From contig NZ_JRMB01000002.1 of the NCBI RefSeq assembly GCF_000759445.1, forward strand, positions 372,001 through 436,000: a DNA stretch of 64,000 nt. The letters are read 5' to 3'. Below the pieces are notes generated by a model. It was not told the origin of the DNA and did no database searches. It was given only the letters and a program-made list of their open reading frames with translations. Origin of the DNA: Pseudomonas lutea (GTDB lineage Bacteria; Pseudomonadota; Gammaproteobacteria; Pseudomonadales; Pseudomonadaceae). Positions 53,720 through 63,163 of this stretch are shown piece after piece. Both the position numbers and the translations under genes were made by a program. Positions within the stretch are counted from its first letter, which is position 1. Each line of letters starts with the position of its first letter.

Positions 53720-53755
53720 CAGGTGCTTGCAGCATTTTGCAGGTGCAGCAACGGA

Positions 53756-54469
53756 TCAGAGCGGTACGCCGAGACGCTGAGCGACTTCTTCGTACGCTTC
53801 AATGACATCGCCCAAGCCCTGACGGAAGCGGTCCTTGTCCATCTTCTTGCGGGTCTCTTTGTCCCACAGGCGGCAGCCGTCCGGGCTGAACTCGTCGCCG
53901 AGAACGATGGAACCATCACTGAACACGCCGAATTCAAGCTTGAAGTCGACCAACAGCAGGCCGGCATCGTCGAACAGCTTGGTCAGGACTTCGTTGACTT
54001 TGAGGGACAGCTCTTTCATGCGAACCAATTGCTCGGCGGTGCCCCAACCGAACGCCACGACGTGGGAATCATTGATGAACGGGTCGCCCTTGGCGTCGTC
54101 CTTCAAAAACAATTCGAACGTGTAAGGGTTCAGCTTCATGCCCTCCTCCACGCCCAGGCGCTTGACCAGGCTGCCGGCGGCGTAGTTACGCACGACGCAC
54201 TCGACCGGGATCATGTCGAGCTTTTTGACCAGCACTTCGTTGTCGGCCAGCAGTTTGTCGAATTGGGTCGGAATGCCTGCAGCTTCGAGCTTCTGCATGA
54301 TGAAGGCGTTGAACTTGTTGTTCACCATGCCTTTGCGGTCGAGCTGTTCGATGCGCTTGCCGTCGAACGCCGAGGTGTCGTTGCGGAACACAAGGATCAA
54401 GCGGTCAGCGTCATCGGTCTTGTAAACCGACTTGGCTTTGCCGCGGTAGAGTTCTTCACGTTTTTCCAT
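53756..54469 (-). CDS. purC: SAICAR synthetase
   Basis: 237 aa from [20 protein letters not shown]. It contains [40 protein letters not shown] and [20 protein letters not shown], the conserved ATP- and substrate-binding blocks. It condenses CAIR with aspartate in purine synthesis. Upstream in-frame codons to 54589 lack a start site and overlap the MBL gene. Confidence 0.97.
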   Translation of the reverse strand: MEKREELYRGKAKSVYKTDDADRLILVFRNDTSAFDGKRIEQLDRKGMVNNKFNAFIMQKLEAAGIPTQFDKLLADNEVLVKKLDMIPVECVVRNYAAGSLVKRLGVEEGMKLNPYTFELFLKDDAKGDPFINDSHVVAFGWGTAEQLVRMKELSLKVNEVLTKLFDDAGLLLVDFKLEFGVFSDGSIVLGDEFSPDGCRLWDKETRKKMDKDRFRQGLGDVIEAYEEVAQRLGVPL

Positions 54470-54518
54470 GATGGGCTCCGCTTGCTGAATGATGTGGGCG
54501 AATCGCCCGTTTGGGACG

Positions 54519-55277
54519 TCAGGCGATTTCACGCCAGTCGAGCCCGGAATCCTGATCGGCCAATTGTAGCCAGTCTGCGTCGCAGCCAAGGGTGTCGACG
54601 AAGCATTGCCGGGCCAGATGCGGCAGGTTGTTCTTGCTGCTCAGATGGGCCAGCACCAAGTGTTGCAAGTCCTGCCACCCAAGCTCGTTCACCAGGCTGG
54701 CGGCCTGATGGTTGTTCAGATGACCCCGGTCCCCGCCTACACGCTGCTTGAGGAAGTACGGGTACTGACCACGGGCAAGCAGATCGCGACAGTGATTGGA
54801 TTCGACCATCAGCGCATCCAGCCCGCGATAGCTGTCCAGCACTACCGGGCAATACGAACCCAGATCGGTCAGCAAGCCGAAGCGACGGCGCCCGTCGTTA
54901 AAGACGAATTGGGTGGGCTCCAGCGCGTCATGAGCCACGGACACCACATCGACGCTTAGACCGCCAATGCGCAGGTCCTGCCCACCGGCCAGCCGCAAAC
55001 CTGCTTCAACCGGCTTGCGCATGCCGCGCAGCGTGCCATCACTGAGGTACACGGGTACATCGTAGCGCCGAGACAGCAAGCCCACGCCATGCACATGATC
55101 GGCATGTTCATGGGTCACTAGAATGGCACTGAGCTGTTTGCCGCTGACGCCCAGCCGGTCGAGCCGTCGCTCGGTTTCCCTTAGAGAGAAACCGCAGTCG
55201 ACCAACACGTAGGTGTCGTTGCTCGCAACCAGTGTACCGTTACCGCGACTGCCGCTACCCAGAACTGCGAAGCGCAC
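54519..55277 (-). CDS. MBL-fold metal-dependent hydrolase
   Basis: 252 aa, YycJ-type. The N-terminal [20 protein letters not shown] and metal motif [10 protein letters not shown] are diagnostic. DLGSYC, then ESNHCRDLL and the late AHLSSKNN complete the metal site. Probably a 5'-3' nuclease-like or phosphodiesterase-type protein; substrate unknown. It sits between bamC (stop abutting) and purC in one direction, as in P. aeruginosa. Confidence 0.88.
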   Translation of the reverse strand: MRFAVLGSGSRGNGTLVASNDTYVLVDCGFSLRETERRLDRLGVSGKQLSAILVTHEHADHVHGVGLLSRRYDVPVYLSDGTLRGMRKPVEAGLRLAGGQDLRIGGLSVDVVSVAHDALEPTQFVFNDGRRRFGLLTDLGSYCPVVLDSYRGLDALMVESNHCRDLLARGQYPYFLKQRVGGDRGHLNNHQAASLVNELGWQDLQHLVLAHLSSKNNLPHLARQCFVDTLGCDADWLQLADQDSGLDWREIA

Positions 55278-56393
55278 TTAACCCAGGTTGTCCTGAATGA
55301 CGCTCAGCACGCGGCGCGCGATATCCGTCGGGGCTACGGTGTTGATGTTCTTCTCGACCGTTACCTGAACGTTTTCGCCAACCTTGCTCAGGCGAACCTG
55401 ATAACGCTCGGCGCGGGCTTCTTTCTCTTCTTTCGACTCTTCGCTGCCGAACACGCGGCTGAGGAAGCCCGGCTTGTTCTCAGGCTTGTCGGCTTTTTCC
55501 GCCAGGTTGATGTAGTACAGACCCAGGCTGCGGTTGATATCCTCAACACGCCAGTCACCCTGATTCAGGGCGCGACCGACGCTTGACCACGCGCGATCCA
55601 GGTCTGCACCCAGGTTCAGCACCGGGTTGCCGCTGCCGTCTTCACTGAGGGAAACGCGGCTAGGGGTATCGAAATCACGGGCGGCAAGCAGCGAGACCGA
55701 CCCGCCCTTCTCGGCGGTGCGGGTCAGGCTGGCAAGCATGTCGTCGGTGAGCACAGAGTCCAGGCCGACGTTGGTGCTGCGTGACGGGAAGGCTGGATCG
55801 TCGTTGCTGCCCGCCGGGCGTTGCACGCTGACCACGTAGATTTCACTGGTGTTGCGCTGCACACCTGGCTCGATACGCACACGGACGCGGCTTTCGGTGT
55901 TGGCGGCATCGCCACTGGCCCCCATGCGCTTGGCAACCGACGCGGACAATTCATCCATGCGCTGCCAAGTGGTGTTGAATTCACCGGTCTGCGGACGATC
56001 TTCGGCGATGCGGAAACCGTTGTCTTCAAAGTACTGATGGGCCACTGGCCAGACTTCGGCCGGGGCGCGCTGGGCGAGAATCCAGCGGTTGTCGCCGCTC
56101 TTCTGCAACGTGTAGTCGCCGGAGTCCTGAACGGTGGACAACGGCTGCGGACGCGGCACGTTGAATGCGCCCTTCTGGGTGTCGTCGGCCACGTTGCGCG
56201 GGATAGGCAGCAGCGGGTCCAGACGTTTGACTTCCTGAACGCCCTCGGGCAGCTGCATTGGCGGCTTCTGGGTGGCTTCAAGGTAATCGCTGCTGCGATC
56301 ACGGAAATAACCGTCCTGACCAAAAAGCCAGCTGCAACCGCTGGTGCTGGAGATAATCAAGGCTAGTGCGGAAAGTCCGGCCAGTCGCTTCAT
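55278..56393 (-). CDS. bamC: Outer-membrane assembly lipoprotein BamC
   Basis: 371 aa from [20 protein letters not shown], a lipoprotein signal with Cys20. An unstructured N-terminal stretch (to about residue 80) is followed by two helix-grip domains (about 90-210 and 225-365). It is an accessory subunit of the BAM complex. It lies 17 bases after dapA; the ATG at 56411 overlapping the dapA stop is an alternative start giving six extra residues. The MBL gene follows directly. Confidence 0.92.
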   Translation of the reverse strand: MKRLAGLSALALIISSTSGCSWLFGQDGYFRDRSSDYLEATQKPPMQLPEGVQEVKRLDPLLPIPRNVADDTQKGAFNVPRPQPLSTVQDSGDYTLQKSGDNRWILAQRAPAEVWPVAHQYFEDNGFRIAEDRPQTGEFNTTWQRMDELSASVAKRMGASGDAANTESRVRVRIEPGVQRNTSEIYVVSVQRPAGSNDDPAFPSRSTNVGLDSVLTDDMLASLTRTAEKGGSVSLLAARDFDTPSRVSLSEDGSGNPVLNLGADLDRAWSSVGRALNQGDWRVEDINRSLGLYYINLAEKADKPENKPGFLSRVFGSEESKEEKEARAERYQVRLSKVGENVQVTVEKNINTVAPTDIARRVLSVIQDNLG

Positions 56394-56410
56394 TGCGTAG
56401 TGCTTCCTCA

Positions 56411-57289
56411 TTAGACCAATACACCGGACTGGCGCAGGGCCTGACGCAGCGGCTCGTGGCAGGACTCGCTGAGCCAGGTGAGTGGCAGACGGATTCCGTC
56501 TGGCATCAAACCCATCTCATGCAAGGCCCACTTCACGGGAATAGGGTTCGATTCGATGAACAGTGTCTTGTTGAGCGGCATCAGCTCTTCATGGATGGCG
56601 CGGGCGGCATCGGCATCGCCAGCCATGGCGGCCTTGCACAAATCAGCCATGGCACGCGGAGCAACGTTGGCGGTGACAGAGATATTGCCTTTGCCACCCA
56701 GCAGCATCAGTTCCACCGCCGTTGCGTCGTCGCCGGAGTACACCAGGAAGTCGCTGCTGACACCGGCGAGAATGTCGCGGGCGCGCTGCAGGTCACCTGT
56801 GGCCTCCTTGATGGCAATGATGTTTTTGACTTTCGACAGGCGGATAACGGTCTCGGCTGACATGTCGCAGGCTGTACGGCCAGGCACGTTATACAGAATC
56901 TGCGGGATATCGACGGCTTCGGCGATATGCTTGAAATGCTGATACAAGCCTTCCTGGGTCGGCTTGTTGTAATACGGGGTGACCAGCAGGCAGGCATCGG
57001 CACCGGCGTTCTTGGCGTTGGTGGTCAGTTCGACCGCCTCGCGGGTGGAGTTCGCGCCCGTACCGGCGATGACCGGAATGCGGCCGGCAACCTGCTGAAC
57101 AACACGGCGGATGACTTCGATGTGTTCGTTGACGTCGAGCGTCGCGGACTCACCTGTGGTGCCGACGGCAACAATGGCGTTGGTGCCTTCTTGCAGGTGA
57201 AAGTCCACCAGTTTGCTCAAGCTGTCCCAATCGAGACGACCTTGTGCATCCATGGGTGTGACCAGTGCCACCATACTGCCCGCAATCAT
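56411..57289 (-). CDS. dapA: 4-hydroxy-tetrahydrodipicolinate synthase
   Basis: 292 aa starting [20 protein letters not shown]. Schiff-base lysine in [11 protein letters not shown], and the [21 protein letters not shown] and [18 protein letters not shown] blocks are all there. It condenses pyruvate with aspartate semialdehyde for lysine and meso-DAP synthesis. First gene of dapA-bamC-MBL-purC; divergent from gcvR. Confidence 0.97.
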   Translation of the reverse strand: MIAGSMVALVTPMDAQGRLDWDSLSKLVDFHLQEGTNAIVAVGTTGESATLDVNEHIEVIRRVVQQVAGRIPVIAGTGANSTREAVELTTNAKNAGADACLLVTPYYNKPTQEGLYQHFKHIAEAVDIPQILYNVPGRTACDMSAETVIRLSKVKNIIAIKEATGDLQRARDILAGVSSDFLVYSGDDATAVELMLLGGKGNISVTANVAPRAMADLCKAAMAGDADAARAIHEELMPLNKTLFIESNPIPVKWALHEMGLMPDGIRLPLTWLSESCHEPLRQALRQSGVLV

Positions 57290-57601
57290 GCAAACCGCTC
57301 CTGCCGGAAAAAGAGAGCGGTAATGGTACTGGCGCCATGATCCTTGCACAAGGCGAGCATTCCCCTCGGCGACGGTTTTCGCTACCCTTCGGTCTTTGAT
57401 CGGTACGGGTCATCTGCCCGGCTCGTTCGACTGCTCGATTTTGTTGCCAATCACCCCACCCAGCGTCGTTATCGCGCGCCATGACAGGCTCATGGCAGCG
57501 ACTGGCGGTCGTGGGCCGGGGCAACCTGCAACGTCTTCGTTCGTCGAGCCCGCCGGCACAGGCCTGCTGCGTACCGACCGCTCATCGTTTAGGAATGCTG
57601 C
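57290..57601. other. dapA/gcvR divergent promoter region
   Basis: 312 bases with no gene. Both divergent promoters must lie here, but no specific box was recognised. Confidence 0.5.
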
Positions 57602-58165
57602 ATGTCATCCATCCCCACAGTTCGCGAACAATTCCTTGTCATCAGTGCCCTTGGCGCCAACCCAATGGAGCTGACCAACGTGCTGTGCCGCGCCAGTAAC
57701 GAAAGCCGTTGCTCGGTCGTCAGCTCGCGCCTTACCCGTCATGGTGAATGCAGCGCGCTGATCCTGCAGATCTCCGGCAGCTGGGACGCTCTGGCGCGCC
57801 TGGAAACCGGGCTGCCAAATCTGGCCAAGAAGCATGCCTTTACCGTCAACGTAGTGCGCAGTGCCTCCCTGGAAAATCGCCCGGAGGCACTGCCTTATGT
57901 GGCCTACGTCAGCTCGGCCTATCGTCCTGACATCATCAATGAGTTGTGCCAGTTCTTCATCGACCACAATGTCGAACTGGAAAATCTGATCTGCGACACC
58001 TATCAGGCACCGCAGACCGGCGGCACCATGCTCAACGCGACGTTCACCGTGACATTGCCGGCCGGCACCCAGATCAGCTGGCTGCGTGACCAGTTTCTGG
58101 ACTTCGCCGACGCACTCAACCTCGATGCGCTGATCGAACCATGGCGCCCTCAAGCACCGATGTAA
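57602..58165 (+). CDS. gcvR: Glycine cleavage system transcriptional repressor GcvR
   Basis: 187 aa with two ACT domains (about 8-85 and 95-175): FLVISALGANPMELTNVLCR and YVAYVSSAYRPDIINELCQF. It is an accessory regulator that binds glycine and restrains GcvA in enterobacteria. TTAGGA lies before the ATG. bcp starts 10 bases after the stop, forming an operon. Confidence 0.92.
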   Translation: MSSIPTVREQFLVISALGANPMELTNVLCRASNESRCSVVSSRLTRHGECSALILQISGSWDALARLETGLPNLAKKHAFTVNVVRSASLENRPEALPYVAYVSSAYRPDIINELCQFFIDHNVELENLICDTYQAPQTGGTMLNATFTVTLPAGTQISWLRDQFLDFADALNLDALIEPWRPQAPM

Positions 58166-58175
58166 GGATTCCCGA

Positions 58176-58649
58176 ATGGCTGTAGAACTCGATCAACCGG
58201 TCGCCGACTTCCAGGTGCAGGCCACCAGTGAGCAGGCGGTCACCCTGTCGGGGCTGAAAGGCCAGCAGGTTGTCCTGTATTTCTATCCAAAAGACAGCAC
58301 GCCCGGCTGCACGACCCAAGGCCAGGGCTTTCGCGATCATCACGCCGACTTCCTGGCCGCCAACACGGTGGTGTTCGGCGTCTCGCGGGACGGGCTGAAA
58401 TCCCACGAGAACTTCAAGGCCAAGCAGGCGTTCCCGTTCGAGCTGATTTCCGACAAGGATGAGTCGCTGTGCCAGCTGTTCGACGTGATCAAGTTGAAAA
58501 AGCTGTACGGGAAGGAATACCTGGGTGTGGACCGCAGCACGTTCCTGATCGACAAGGACGGTGTGCTGCGCCAGGAATGGCGCGGCGTGAAGGTGCCGGG
58601 GCATGTTGCAGCAGTGCTTGAAGCCGCTCAGGCACTCGCCAAGGCCTGA
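58176..58649 (+). CDS. bcp: Thiol peroxidase Bcp (peroxiredoxin)
   Basis: 157 aa. The peroxidatic cysteine is in KDSTPGCTTQGQGFRDHH (about Cys49). The resolving Cys five residues later in E. coli-type Bcp is missing (Gln-Gly instead); another Cys is in DESLCQLF. It reduces peroxides in the cytoplasm, probably by a 1-Cys or alternative resolving route. Second gene of gcvR-bcp, AAGGA upstream. Confidence 0.95.
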   Translation: MAVELDQPVADFQVQATSEQAVTLSGLKGQQVVLYFYPKDSTPGCTTQGQGFRDHHADFLAANTVVFGVSRDGLKSHENFKAKQAFPFELISDKDESLCQLFDVIKLKKLYGKEYLGVDRSTFLIDKDGVLRQEWRGVKVPGHVAAVLEAAQALAKA

Positions 58650-58752
58650 TCGCCATGATGTGGGAGTGAGCTCGCTCGCGATCGGATTCGTTTAGTCATC
58701 GTCTATTGACCCTGACAACGCCGATCGCGGGCAAGCGCGCTCCTGCACGTCG

Positions 58753-59823
58753 CTACAACAAGGGCGCCACCGTCGGCTCATTCCGAGGCCAGGCATCCAG
58801 CACGGCCTTGAACAGGGTCGCCAGCGGGATCGCAAAGAAAATCCCCCAGAACCCCCACAGCCCGCCGAACAGCAGTACTGCGCAGATGATCGCCACCGGG
58901 TGCAGGCTCACGGTCTGCGAAAACAGCAATGGCACCAGCACATTGCCATCCAGCGTCTGGATGATGCCGTAGACCGCCATCAGGTAGATGAACTGATCGC
59001 TCCAGCCCCATTGGAACAGCGCGATGAACGCCACCGGCACGGTCACAACTACCGCGCCCACATAGGGCACCACCACCGAGATACCCACCAGCATGGCCAG
59101 CAGCGCCGAGTAATTGAGGCCCATGGTGACGAAGGCGACATAGGTGACGATGCCGCAGATGAAGATCTCGATGACCTTGCCACGAATGTAGTTGGCGATC
59201 TGTCGATTCATCTCCACCGCTACCCGAGTGATCAGCGTACGTTCGCGAGGCAGATACCCCCTCGCCCACTGGTTGATCATCCGGCGGTCCTTGAGGAAGA
59301 AAAACACCAGGATCGGTACCAGCACCAGATAGATCATCATGTTGACCAGCAGCGGCAAGCTGGAGAGGGAAAACGTCAGCGCCCACTGACCGAATTTTCC
59401 GACTTCACCACGCGCCACTTCGATTGCCTGGAGCACTTGTTCATCGGACACGAGATGAGGATAGCGCTCAGGAAGGAGTAACAGCAGCGATTGCCACTTG
59501 GCGAGCATCCCGGGCAGCTCGTTGAACAGTGTGATCAGTTGATGCCAAAGCAACGGCACCAATACCAGCAGAAACACGGCCAGCGCCCCCATGAACAAGG
59601 CGAAAACCAGCCCCACCGCGCCGCCTTCTGGGACACGCAGGCGTTCGAGCAGATTCACAAGACCCTGCATCAGAAACGCCAGTACCAGCCCGGCCAGCAC
59701 CGGGGCGAGCATGCCGCCGAGGGTGAGAACAATGGTAAACCCGAGAATCAACAGCACCGCCAGCACTACCGCTTCTTCGTCGGAGAAGTAGCGCTGCATC
59801 CAGTCGCGAAGCACTTTGAACAT
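58753..59823 (-). CDS. AI-2E family transporter (PerM-like)
   Basis: 356 aa with about eight membrane helices in the usual layout (LLILGFTIVLTLGGMLAPVL at the start; PFVAMVVPYVGAVV-type block reads VGISVVVPYVGAVVVTVP; IQTLDGNVLVPLLFSQTVSL near 290). Family members include TqsA-type exporters and sodium/proton antiporters; the substrate here is unknown. It is encoded beside bcp and the TusA-like gene as in P. aeruginosa. Confidence 0.88.
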   Translation of the reverse strand: MFKVLRDWMQRYFSDEEAVVLAVLLILGFTIVLTLGGMLAPVLAGLVLAFLMQGLVNLLERLRVPEGGAVGLVFALFMGALAVFLLVLVPLLWHQLITLFNELPGMLAKWQSLLLLLPERYPHLVSDEQVLQAIEVARGEVGKFGQWALTFSLSSLPLLVNMMIYLVLVPILVFFFLKDRRMINQWARGYLPRERTLITRVAVEMNRQIANYIRGKVIEIFICGIVTYVAFVTMGLNYSALLAMLVGISVVVPYVGAVVVTVPVAFIALFQWGWSDQFIYLMAVYGIIQTLDGNVLVPLLFSQTVSLHPVAIICAVLLFGGLWGFWGIFFAIPLATLFKAVLDAWPRNEPTVAPLL

Positions 59824-59857
59824 CAAATATCCTATGGGTGCGGGAGGTCAGAAGCGC

Positions 59858-60109
59858 TCACGCTTTACGTAGCCAATACCGGTAAACACCGTCAGCGTTT
59901 TCCTCATGCAACAACACATGCCCTGCCAGTTTTGCGAAGGTGCGGAAGTCGCGCTGTGAGCCCGCATCGGTGGCCGTCACTTTTAGCACCGCACCGCTGG
60001 CCAGCCGATTGAGTTCCATCTTGGCTTTAAGCAAAGGAAGCGGACAGTTAAGACCGCTGGCGTCGAGCTCTGCATCGCAGACCGCGGGTTGTCCTACAGC
60101 GTCAGACAT
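59858..60109 (-). CDS. TusA-family sulfur carrier protein
   Basis: 83 aa. The active-site motif is CPLP in DASGLNCPLPLLKAKMELN (Cys about 24). This corresponds by position and neighbours (bepA, perM, bcp) to PA1006 of P. aeruginosa, a TusA-like protein linked there to molybdenum cofactor supply and nitrate reductase activity. It would pass persulfide sulfur to Moco or other acceptors in the cytoplasm. 34 bases upstream of the AI-2E transporter gene in the same direction, so an operon is likely. Confidence 0.9.
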   Translation of the reverse strand: MSDAVGQPAVCDAELDASGLNCPLPLLKAKMELNRLASGAVLKVTATDAGSQRDFRTFAKLAGHVLLHEENADGVYRYWLRKA

Positions 60110-60255
60110 CACTTCTCTCCGGCTAGACACATCCGCGTTTGCATAAAGGCAAAACGGCGGAAGAACATTCTTACAAGTTTTCCAGAATACCCCACTCTGG
60201 TCAGCAAGCCATTGAGCCAGCTACAGTGGCGCCTTTCTGCCCCAGAGTTTCGTGC

Positions 60256-61692
60256 ATGAATTTTTTGCGCCCCACGCTGCTGACACTCGCCTGCCTGCTG
60301 GCGGCTCCGAGCTTTGCGGAAGACGATCTGCCGTCCCTCGGCGACGCGAGTTCATCCATCGTTTCTCCGCAGCAAGAGCATGACCTGGGGCGCGCGTGGC
60401 TCGGGTTGCTGCGTTCTGAAGTCGCGCAGCTGTCCGATCCATTGCTCAAGGATTTTGTCGAATCATCGGTCTACCGCCTTGCCGAAACCAGTCAGGTGCA
60501 GGATCGCCGACTCGAGTTCATCCTGATCAACACCCCGGAGATCAACGCCTTTGCGGCGCCGGGCGGGATTATCGGGGTCAACGGCGGGCTGTTTCTGCAC
60601 GCTGAAACAGAGGGCGAATACGCAGCCGTACTCGCCCACGAGCTGGCTCACCTTTCACAACGGCACTTCGCCAGGGGCGTGCAGGCGCAGCAGCGGATGC
60701 AGGTGCCGGTAATGGCGGCGATGCTGGCGGGTATCGTCATGGCCGCCGCCGGGGCGGGCGATGCCGGTATTGCCGCGATTGCTGGCACTCAGGCAGCTGC
60801 CATTCAGGAGCAGGCGCGGTTCTCACGGCAGAACGAATCGGAAGCCGATCGCATCGGCATTCTCAATCTGGAAAAGGCAGGGTACGACCCGCGCAACATG
60901 CCCACCATGTTTGAACGCCTGGCGCGTCAGTACCGCTACGACGCCAAGCCTCCGGAATTCCTGATGAGCCACCCGGTTACCGAATCGCGTATCGCCGACA
61001 CCCGCAACCGCGCCGAACAAGCCAAGCCCGGCGGCAAGGAGGACAGCCCGGCGTACCAGTTGATGCGCGCGCGAACGGTGCTGATCTACGAAGAAACTCC
61101 CGGCATGGCCGCCAAGCGTTTCCGTGCGCAACTGGCCGAGAACCCGAAAAACGACGCCGCTCGCTACGGCCTGGCGCTCGCGCAGACCAAGGCGGGTCAG
61201 TTGAACGAAGGCCGTGAGACGTTGAAGCCGCTGCTCGACAAGGCGCCGGACAACATCGTCTACAACCTCGCTGCCGTTAATCTCGACATCTCCAATAACC
61301 GCCTGCCCGACGCCCAGCAGCGAGTGGACCGGATGCTGAATCTGTACCCCGATAATTACCCGCTCAATCAAGCGAAGGTCGATGTCCTGCTCAAGCAGTC
61401 CAAAGCCCCGGAAGCGTTGAAGTCGCTGGAGATCCTGCTTAAGAGTCGACCGGATGACCCCGACATCTGGAACCAGGTGGCGGACACCCGTGGCCTGTCA
61501 GGCAATACCATCGGCCTGCATCAGGCTCGCGCGGAATACTTCGCGTTGATGGGCGACTTCAAGCAGGCGATTCAGCAGCTCGAATTCGCCAAACGGCGTG
61601 CCAACAACAACTTCCAGCTGGCCTCAAGGATCGATGCGCGCCAGCAGGAAATCATCGCTCAGGAACGTGCCGTGAAGGACATGATGAACTGA
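60256..61692 (+). CDS. bepA: Periplasmic M48 metalloprotease/chaperone BepA
   Basis: 478 aa with signal peptide (LLTLACLLAAPSFAE). Zinc site HELAH in VLAHELAHLSQRHFARGV (about 130-147) with the distal Glu in QNESEADRIGI. C-terminal TPR repeats (about 310-470; KNDAARYGLALAQTKAGQLN). It promotes maturation of LptD and degrades misassembled outer-membrane proteins. Longer upstream frames overlap the promoter; the ATG at 60256 opens the signal peptide. Confidence 0.93.
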   Translation: MNFLRPTLLTLACLLAAPSFAEDDLPSLGDASSSIVSPQQEHDLGRAWLGLLRSEVAQLSDPLLKDFVESSVYRLAETSQVQDRRLEFILINTPEINAFAAPGGIIGVNGGLFLHAETEGEYAAVLAHELAHLSQRHFARGVQAQQRMQVPVMAAMLAGIVMAAAGAGDAGIAAIAGTQAAAIQEQARFSRQNESEADRIGILNLEKAGYDPRNMPTMFERLARQYRYDAKPPEFLMSHPVTESRIADTRNRAEQAKPGGKEDSPAYQLMRARTVLIYEETPGMAAKRFRAQLAENPKNDAARYGLALAQTKAGQLNEGRETLKPLLDKAPDNIVYNLAAVNLDISNNRLPDAQQRVDRMLNLYPDNYPLNQAKVDVLLKQSKAPEALKSLEILLKSRPDDPDIWNQVADTRGLSGNTIGLHQARAEYFALMGDFKQAIQQLEFAKRRANNNFQLASRIDARQQEIIAQERAVKDMMN

Positions 61693-61739
61693 GGCGAGTT
61701 GTGCTCAGCTACAAGCGGTAAGCCCTAAGCTGCAAGATA

Positions 61740-61860
61740 GAATGCATCGAATCCGCTTGTCGCTTGTAGGACTGGCTTCAGCCGGGAAAGGCCAGGAGGA
61801 CATTTGGGATTTGCTATCTAGCGAGTGACGCCTTCCCGGCTGAAGCCGGTCCTACTTTGA
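61740..61860. repeat. REP pair between bepA and nadA
   Basis: TAGGACTGGCTTCAGCCGGG (61767) and CTTCCCGGCTGAAGCCGGTC (61832) face each other. AGCTACAAGCGGTAAGC-type low-complexity sequence precedes at 61711. Confidence 0.8.
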
Positions 61861-61870
61861 ACACGCCGTG

Positions 61871-62929
61871 TCAGGCATTTCCCGTGTTCCTCATGCGCGC
61901 CGCCTGAGTGAAGTCGAGCATGCGCTGCAACGGCCGAACGGCGTGGGGGATAACTGCCGGGTCGACGAATATCTCGTTGGTGCCTTCGCGCAAACACTCA
62001 AGCGTACGCGCCAAGGTGTTCATCGCCATCCAGGGGCAATGCGCGCAACTGCGGCAAGCCGCGCCATTGCCCGCCGTCGGCGCTTCGATGAACGTCTTGT
62101 CGGGGCACAGCTGTTGCATCTTGTAGAAGATGCCGCGATCGGTGGCAACGATGAACATTGAATTGGGCAACGTTTGCGCCGCCTTGATCAACTGGCTGGT
62201 AGACCCCACCGCGTCAGCGAGATCAATGACGGACTCAGGTGACTCGGGATGCACCAGAATCGCTGCATCGGGGTACAACGCCTTCATGTCTTCCAACTGA
62301 CGGGACTTGAACTCCTCGTGAACGATGCAGGCGCCGTCCCACAACAACATGTCGGCACCGGTCTGACGCTGAATGTAACGACCCAGGTGCTTGTCAGGTG
62401 CCCAGATTATTTTTTCACCGTTGTCCATGAGGCTTTCGACGATTTCCAGCGCGCAGCTGGAGGTCACCACCCAGTCGGCCCGCGCTTTCACGGCGGCTGA
62501 AGTGTTGGCGTAGACCACCACGGTACGGTCGGGGTGCTGATCGCAGAACGCGGAAAAATCCTCGACGGGGCAGCCCAGATCCAGGGAGCACGTGGCGTCC
62601 AGCGTTGGCATCAGAACGCGTTTCTCGGGGGTAAGAATTTTCGCGGTTTCCCCCATGAAGCGCACGCCGGCGACCAGAACAGTTTTCGCCGGATGGTTTT
62701 TGCCGAACCGCGCCATCTCCAGAGAGTCGGAAACACAACCCCCTGTTTCTTCGGCCAACGCTTGAATGACCGGGTCGCAGTAATAGTGAGCCACCAGCAC
62801 AGCGTCCCGCGCCTTGAGCTCGGCCGCAATCAACTGGCGGTACCGGGCCTCTTCTTCCTCGCTCAGGGTTCTGGGCTGCCTGGCGTCCAGATGCGCCTGG
62901 ACCAGGAGGCGTTCGGAGATGTGTGTCAT
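61871..62929 (-). CDS. nadA: Quinolinate synthase A
   Basis: 352 aa from [20 protein letters not shown]. Cysteine ligands for the 4Fe-4S cluster: the first near [15 protein letters not shown], the second in [14 protein letters not shown] and the last in [13 protein letters not shown] (CxxCxxC). [19 protein letters not shown] is the typical N-terminal block. It makes quinolinate from iminoaspartate and DHAP in NAD synthesis. TTG two codons upstream is a possible alternative start. Confidence 0.96.
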   Translation of the reverse strand: MTHISERLLVQAHLDARQPRTLSEEEEARYRQLIAAELKARDAVLVAHYYCDPVIQALAEETGGCVSDSLEMARFGKNHPAKTVLVAGVRFMGETAKILTPEKRVLMPTLDATCSLDLGCPVEDFSAFCDQHPDRTVVVYANTSAAVKARADWVVTSSCALEIVESLMDNGEKIIWAPDKHLGRYIQRQTGADMLLWDGACIVHEEFKSRQLEDMKALYPDAAILVHPESPESVIDLADAVGSTSQLIKAAQTLPNSMFIVATDRGIFYKMQQLCPDKTFIEAPTAGNGAACRSCAHCPWMAMNTLARTLECLREGTNEIFVDPAVIPHAVRPLQRMLDFTQAARMRNTGNA

Positions 62930-63163
62930 GGGCAATAACCTGAATGCGCATGCGGACGGAAGGTCCGCATGATTGAAATCGGCAGGAAAAGTAGCACGGC
63001 ATCCGTTGAGCGATCACTTAACAGCAGGCCGTTGAATGAAGCGTTCGAAATCGCAGGAGAGTCATTTATTAAAGAGACAAAGCTCGCCGCATTGCCTGCG
63101 AAACCCGCAAGCCAGCCAATCGATGGCAGAATCTGATTCACTGGACAGTTTTTGGAGACCTTC

